In this document: positions 23,228-24,903 of the stretch, one piece after another
Layout of the letters: each line of letters opens with the position of its first letter
Position numbering within the stretch: position 1 is the stretch's first letter
From: an uncultured Lachnospiraceae bacterium
Lineage (GTDB): Bacteria; Bacillota; Clostridia; Lachnospirales; Lachnospiraceae
Assembly (NCBI GenBank): GCA_902463835.1
Contig: CABQGZ010000004.1
Location: forward strand, 1-24,903
DNA: 24,903 bases
Direction of reading: 5' to 3'
The notes under the pieces: generated by a model
Seen by the model: only the letters and a program-made list of their open reading frames with translations
Databases searched by the model: none
Told to the model about the DNA's origin: nothing
Made by a program: the position numbers and the translations under genes

Positions 23228-24313
23228 TTATCGCTTATTCCGCTTTTCCAGAAAGCTTTTAAAATACACGCCCCAGAACTCCGTGGGTTCAAAATCATCC
23301 AGGTTTTTGATCAGCGAGGGGCCTGCTGTATCATGGAAGTCCCATGCGGTAATGTGGTATCCGTTCTTTTCCACCCAGTCCAGAAGCCGTGGAACCCATT
23401 TCTCACTGACCTCCCGCTGGGGCCCCTCGTAGACCTCCACATGTTCGCCGTAATGACCGCACTCGCCGATCAGAATCGGATATCTGTCGTTCACCACATC
23501 TACAAGCTCCGCCCAGTTATCCAGACGTTTCCATGGATACTCGTGGGAATCCAGCATAATGCCATTGCCGCCGTTATCATTGATCACGTACCCTTTGTCT
23601 ACGCCGTCAAGCTCATAGCCCCAGTCAAGCCCCGCGATCACCGCGATATTCCTGGCTCCCGCGGCCCGTACCGTGTCCACCATTTTCTGAAGTCCCGGCG
23701 ACTGGAAGGTTATCTTCTCCAATACAGGTTCGCCCGATTCGTCACGCATGATCTGGTTGCCGATATTCTGAGGCGCATATTCCACCGTGATCTCGCCGCC
23801 GTCACGCCAGCAGTCCCAGGAAACCTTAAAGGGTTCGTTAAAGATTCCGAACAAGACATTCGGATGATTCCCATAGCGGCGGGCCATCTCCTTCCAGAAT
23901 ACCAGGCTGTTCATATCCGGCATATTACCGCTTATAAATTCTCCCCAGGAGCCACAGTTGCTTCTGTGCAGATCCAGTATGATGTACTTGCGTCTGGCTG
24001 CAATCTCCTCTATGATCGTATCCACGATGCTCCGGTAACGTTCTCCCAGCTCATCCTCTCCCACCTGGTCGCCTCCAAAGCCGAACCAGCGATCCTGGGA
24101 GAGGGGAAGACGGATCGTATTGGCATGCCACACGTCAAGGGCATGCTTCACGGTGTCCACCAGTCTCTCCGGATTGGAGAGCCACTCCAGCGACGCGCAG
24201 TTGACGCCGGTAAGCAGCACCCGGTTGCCCTGTCTGTCCAGCAGAAGGTTTCCCTCTACGTGCAGCTCCATATCCGCATTTTCTGTTCTGTAAGGTAAAA
24301 AGCTTCCGTTCAT
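23228..24313 (-). CDS. GH5-family glycoside hydrolase, cytoplasmic
   Basis: The protein has 361 residues from ATG 24313-24311. This ATG overlaps the GH130 stop as ATGA and has AAAGGA 9 nt upstream; a further 15 codons to 24358 would lie inside the GH130 gene. There is no signal peptide. GH5 residues are all present: Arg68 ('NTIRLP'), His116 ('LDLHRSN'), acid/base Glu160 ('GIFNEPF'), His257/Tyr259 ('DSHEYPW'), nucleophile Glu284 ('LIGECGHYGE') and Trp324 ('ITAWDFHD'). The length is that of a bare catalytic domain. Coupling to a cytoplasmic GH130 phosphorylase suggests it shortens imported oligosaccharides, producing disaccharides for phosphorolysis. A mannan or glucan substrate is plausible, but subfamily and specificity are not visible by eye. 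Confidence 0.9.
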   Translation of the reverse strand: MNGSFLPYRTENADMELHVEGNLLLDRQGNRVLLTGVNCASLEWLSNPERLVDTVKHALDVWHANTIRLPLSQDRWFGFGGDQVGEDELGERYRSIVDTIIEEIAARRKYIILDLHRSNCGSWGEFISGNMPDMNSLVFWKEMARRYGNHPNVLFGIFNEPFKVSWDCWRDGGEITVEYAPQNIGNQIMRDESGEPVLEKITFQSPGLQKMVDTVRAAGARNIAVIAGLDWGYELDGVDKGYVINDNGGNGIMLDSHEYPWKRLDNWAELVDVVNDRYPILIGECGHYGEHVEVYEGPQREVSEKWVPRLLDWVEKNGYHITAWDFHDTAGPSLIKNLDDFEPTEFWGVYFKSFLEKRNKR

Positions 24314-24903
24314 TCTTTTCCATCCTTTATCGCAAGATTTTTTTCTATCAGCCGGCATCTCATGGCAACGCAGTCCGCGGATCTAAGGGGATCGGCCGGT
24401 GTGTTGAATACATAATCGCAAAGCCTGTCAATCGTTGTATACGCAACGTGTGTTCTTGTATCGGAAGAAGCGTAGTAGATGTAAACCTCCCCCTTCTCAT
24501 TCACAACCGCGCCGTTGGTGAAAAGCACATTCGATACATCTCCCAACCGTTCCTCCCCCAGCGGAGCAATCAGATATCCCCCTGGTTCCGCAATCACCGT
24601 GAAGGGATCCTCCAGTGAGGTTGCGAAGGCGTATATGACATATCTTAAGCCTGCCGCCGTGTTGCGAACCCCGTGGGCAATATGGATCCAGCCCTTTTCC
24701 GTCTTTATTGGAACAGCGCCCGCACCGTTCTTGCCCTCGGTTATGGTGTGGTATCTTCTCGGGTTGAGCAGGATCTCCTCACCAACCCTGGGATGATTGA
24801 TATCCTCACACAGCACAAGACAGATTCCGCCGCCGGAGCCAGCTTCGATAAAATCGTCCTGAGGTCTTGTATAAAAGGCGTATTTCCCATTGATGTATTC
24901 CGG
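24310..24903 (-). CDS. GH130 beta-mannoside phosphorylase, C-terminal part (5' end outside window)
   Basis: The frame is open to the right edge; 197 residues are visible, ending at TGA 24312-24310. A GTG at 24816 is in frame but internal, because conserved sequence continues upstream of it. Visible GH130 features include 'YTRPQDDFIEAGSGGGI', 'GAVPIKTEKGWIHIAHGVR', 'LGDVSNVLFTNGAVV' and 'VYIYYASSDTRTHVAYTTI'. The 'TRPQD' and 'GSGGGI' pattern favours subfamily GH130_1, whose characterised members are 4-O-beta-D-mannosyl-D-glucose phosphorylases: they convert mannosyl-glucose and phosphate into mannose 1-phosphate and glucose in the cytoplasm. A beta-1,4-mannooligosaccharide phosphorylase remains possible, since the N-terminal half is outside the window. 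It shares an ATGA overlap with the GH5 gene. Confidence 0.92.
   Translation of the reverse strand, partial: PEYINGKYAFYTRPQDDFIEAGSGGGICLVLCEDINHPRVGEEILLNPRRYHTITEGKNGAGAVPIKTEKGWIHIAHGVRNTAAGLRYVIYAFATSLEDPFTVIAEPGGYLIAPLGEERLGDVSNVLFTNGAVVNEKGEVYIYYASSDTRTHVAYTTIDRLCDYVFNTPADPLRSADCVAMRCRLIEKNLAIKDGKE

Noticed and set aside
23183..24298. Long + strand frame (371 codons)
   Set aside because: Shadow of the cytoplasmic GH5, whose seven active-site residues are all visible on the - strand.
24310..24816. GTG at 24816 as a true start giving a 168-residue protein
   Set aside because: The frame stays open to the window edge and encodes conserved GH130 sequence (YTRPQD, GSGGGI) upstream of it.

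Overview
The window looks like part of a fibre-degrading Clostridia chromosome, most likely Lachnospiraceae. This rests on gene style: AGGAGG ribosome sites, two sugar ABC importers without their own ATPase, large membrane-anchored discoidin-repeat enzymes, a GH130 phosphorylase and an AraC regulator. Genus cannot be fixed from the sequence. No tRNA, rRNA, IS element, CRISPR array, integrase or phage gene was seen.

Layout. The left edge holds the 3' part of an AraC-family regulator on the + strand (1-564). Every other gene is on the - strand, and together they form one tightly packed array from the right edge down to 677. Gaps range from 4-nt ATGA overlaps to about 50 nt, with no internal terminator. 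The convergent junction at 565-676 holds a strong inverted repeat (582-632) followed on the - strand by a T-rich run, a good terminator for the whole array.

Gene order in transcription direction: GH130 phosphorylase (partial), cytoplasmic GH5, large CBM-like/solute-binding fusion, permease, permease, membrane-anchored GH5 with beta-gamma-crystallin-like and discoidin domains, NHL/TPR/Yip1 membrane protein, DUF5696-type secreted protein, permease, permease, binding lipoprotein, 1496-residue anchored SGNH/discoidin protein, CE2-like esterase, GH140-like (DUF4038) hydrolase, a 39-codon small ORF not previously called, and a secreted protein with InlB-like and cohesin-like regions.

Working model (inference). 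Anchored enzymes (GH5, SGNH protein) trim a decorated polysaccharide at the cell surface. Two ABC importers take up oligosaccharides. Cytoplasmic enzymes (CE2-like esterase, GH5, GH140-like hydrolase, GH130 phosphorylase) remove acetyl groups and side sugars and phosphorolyse the backbone. GH130 + GH5 + CE2 points towards acetylated beta-mannan/glucomannan, though the GH5 subfamilies and the GH140-like specificity cannot be fixed by eye. The most novel parts are the importer-linked NHL/TPR/Yip1 and DUF5696 pair, the binding-protein fusion without a lipobox, and the small ORF/secreted-protein pair at the operon end.
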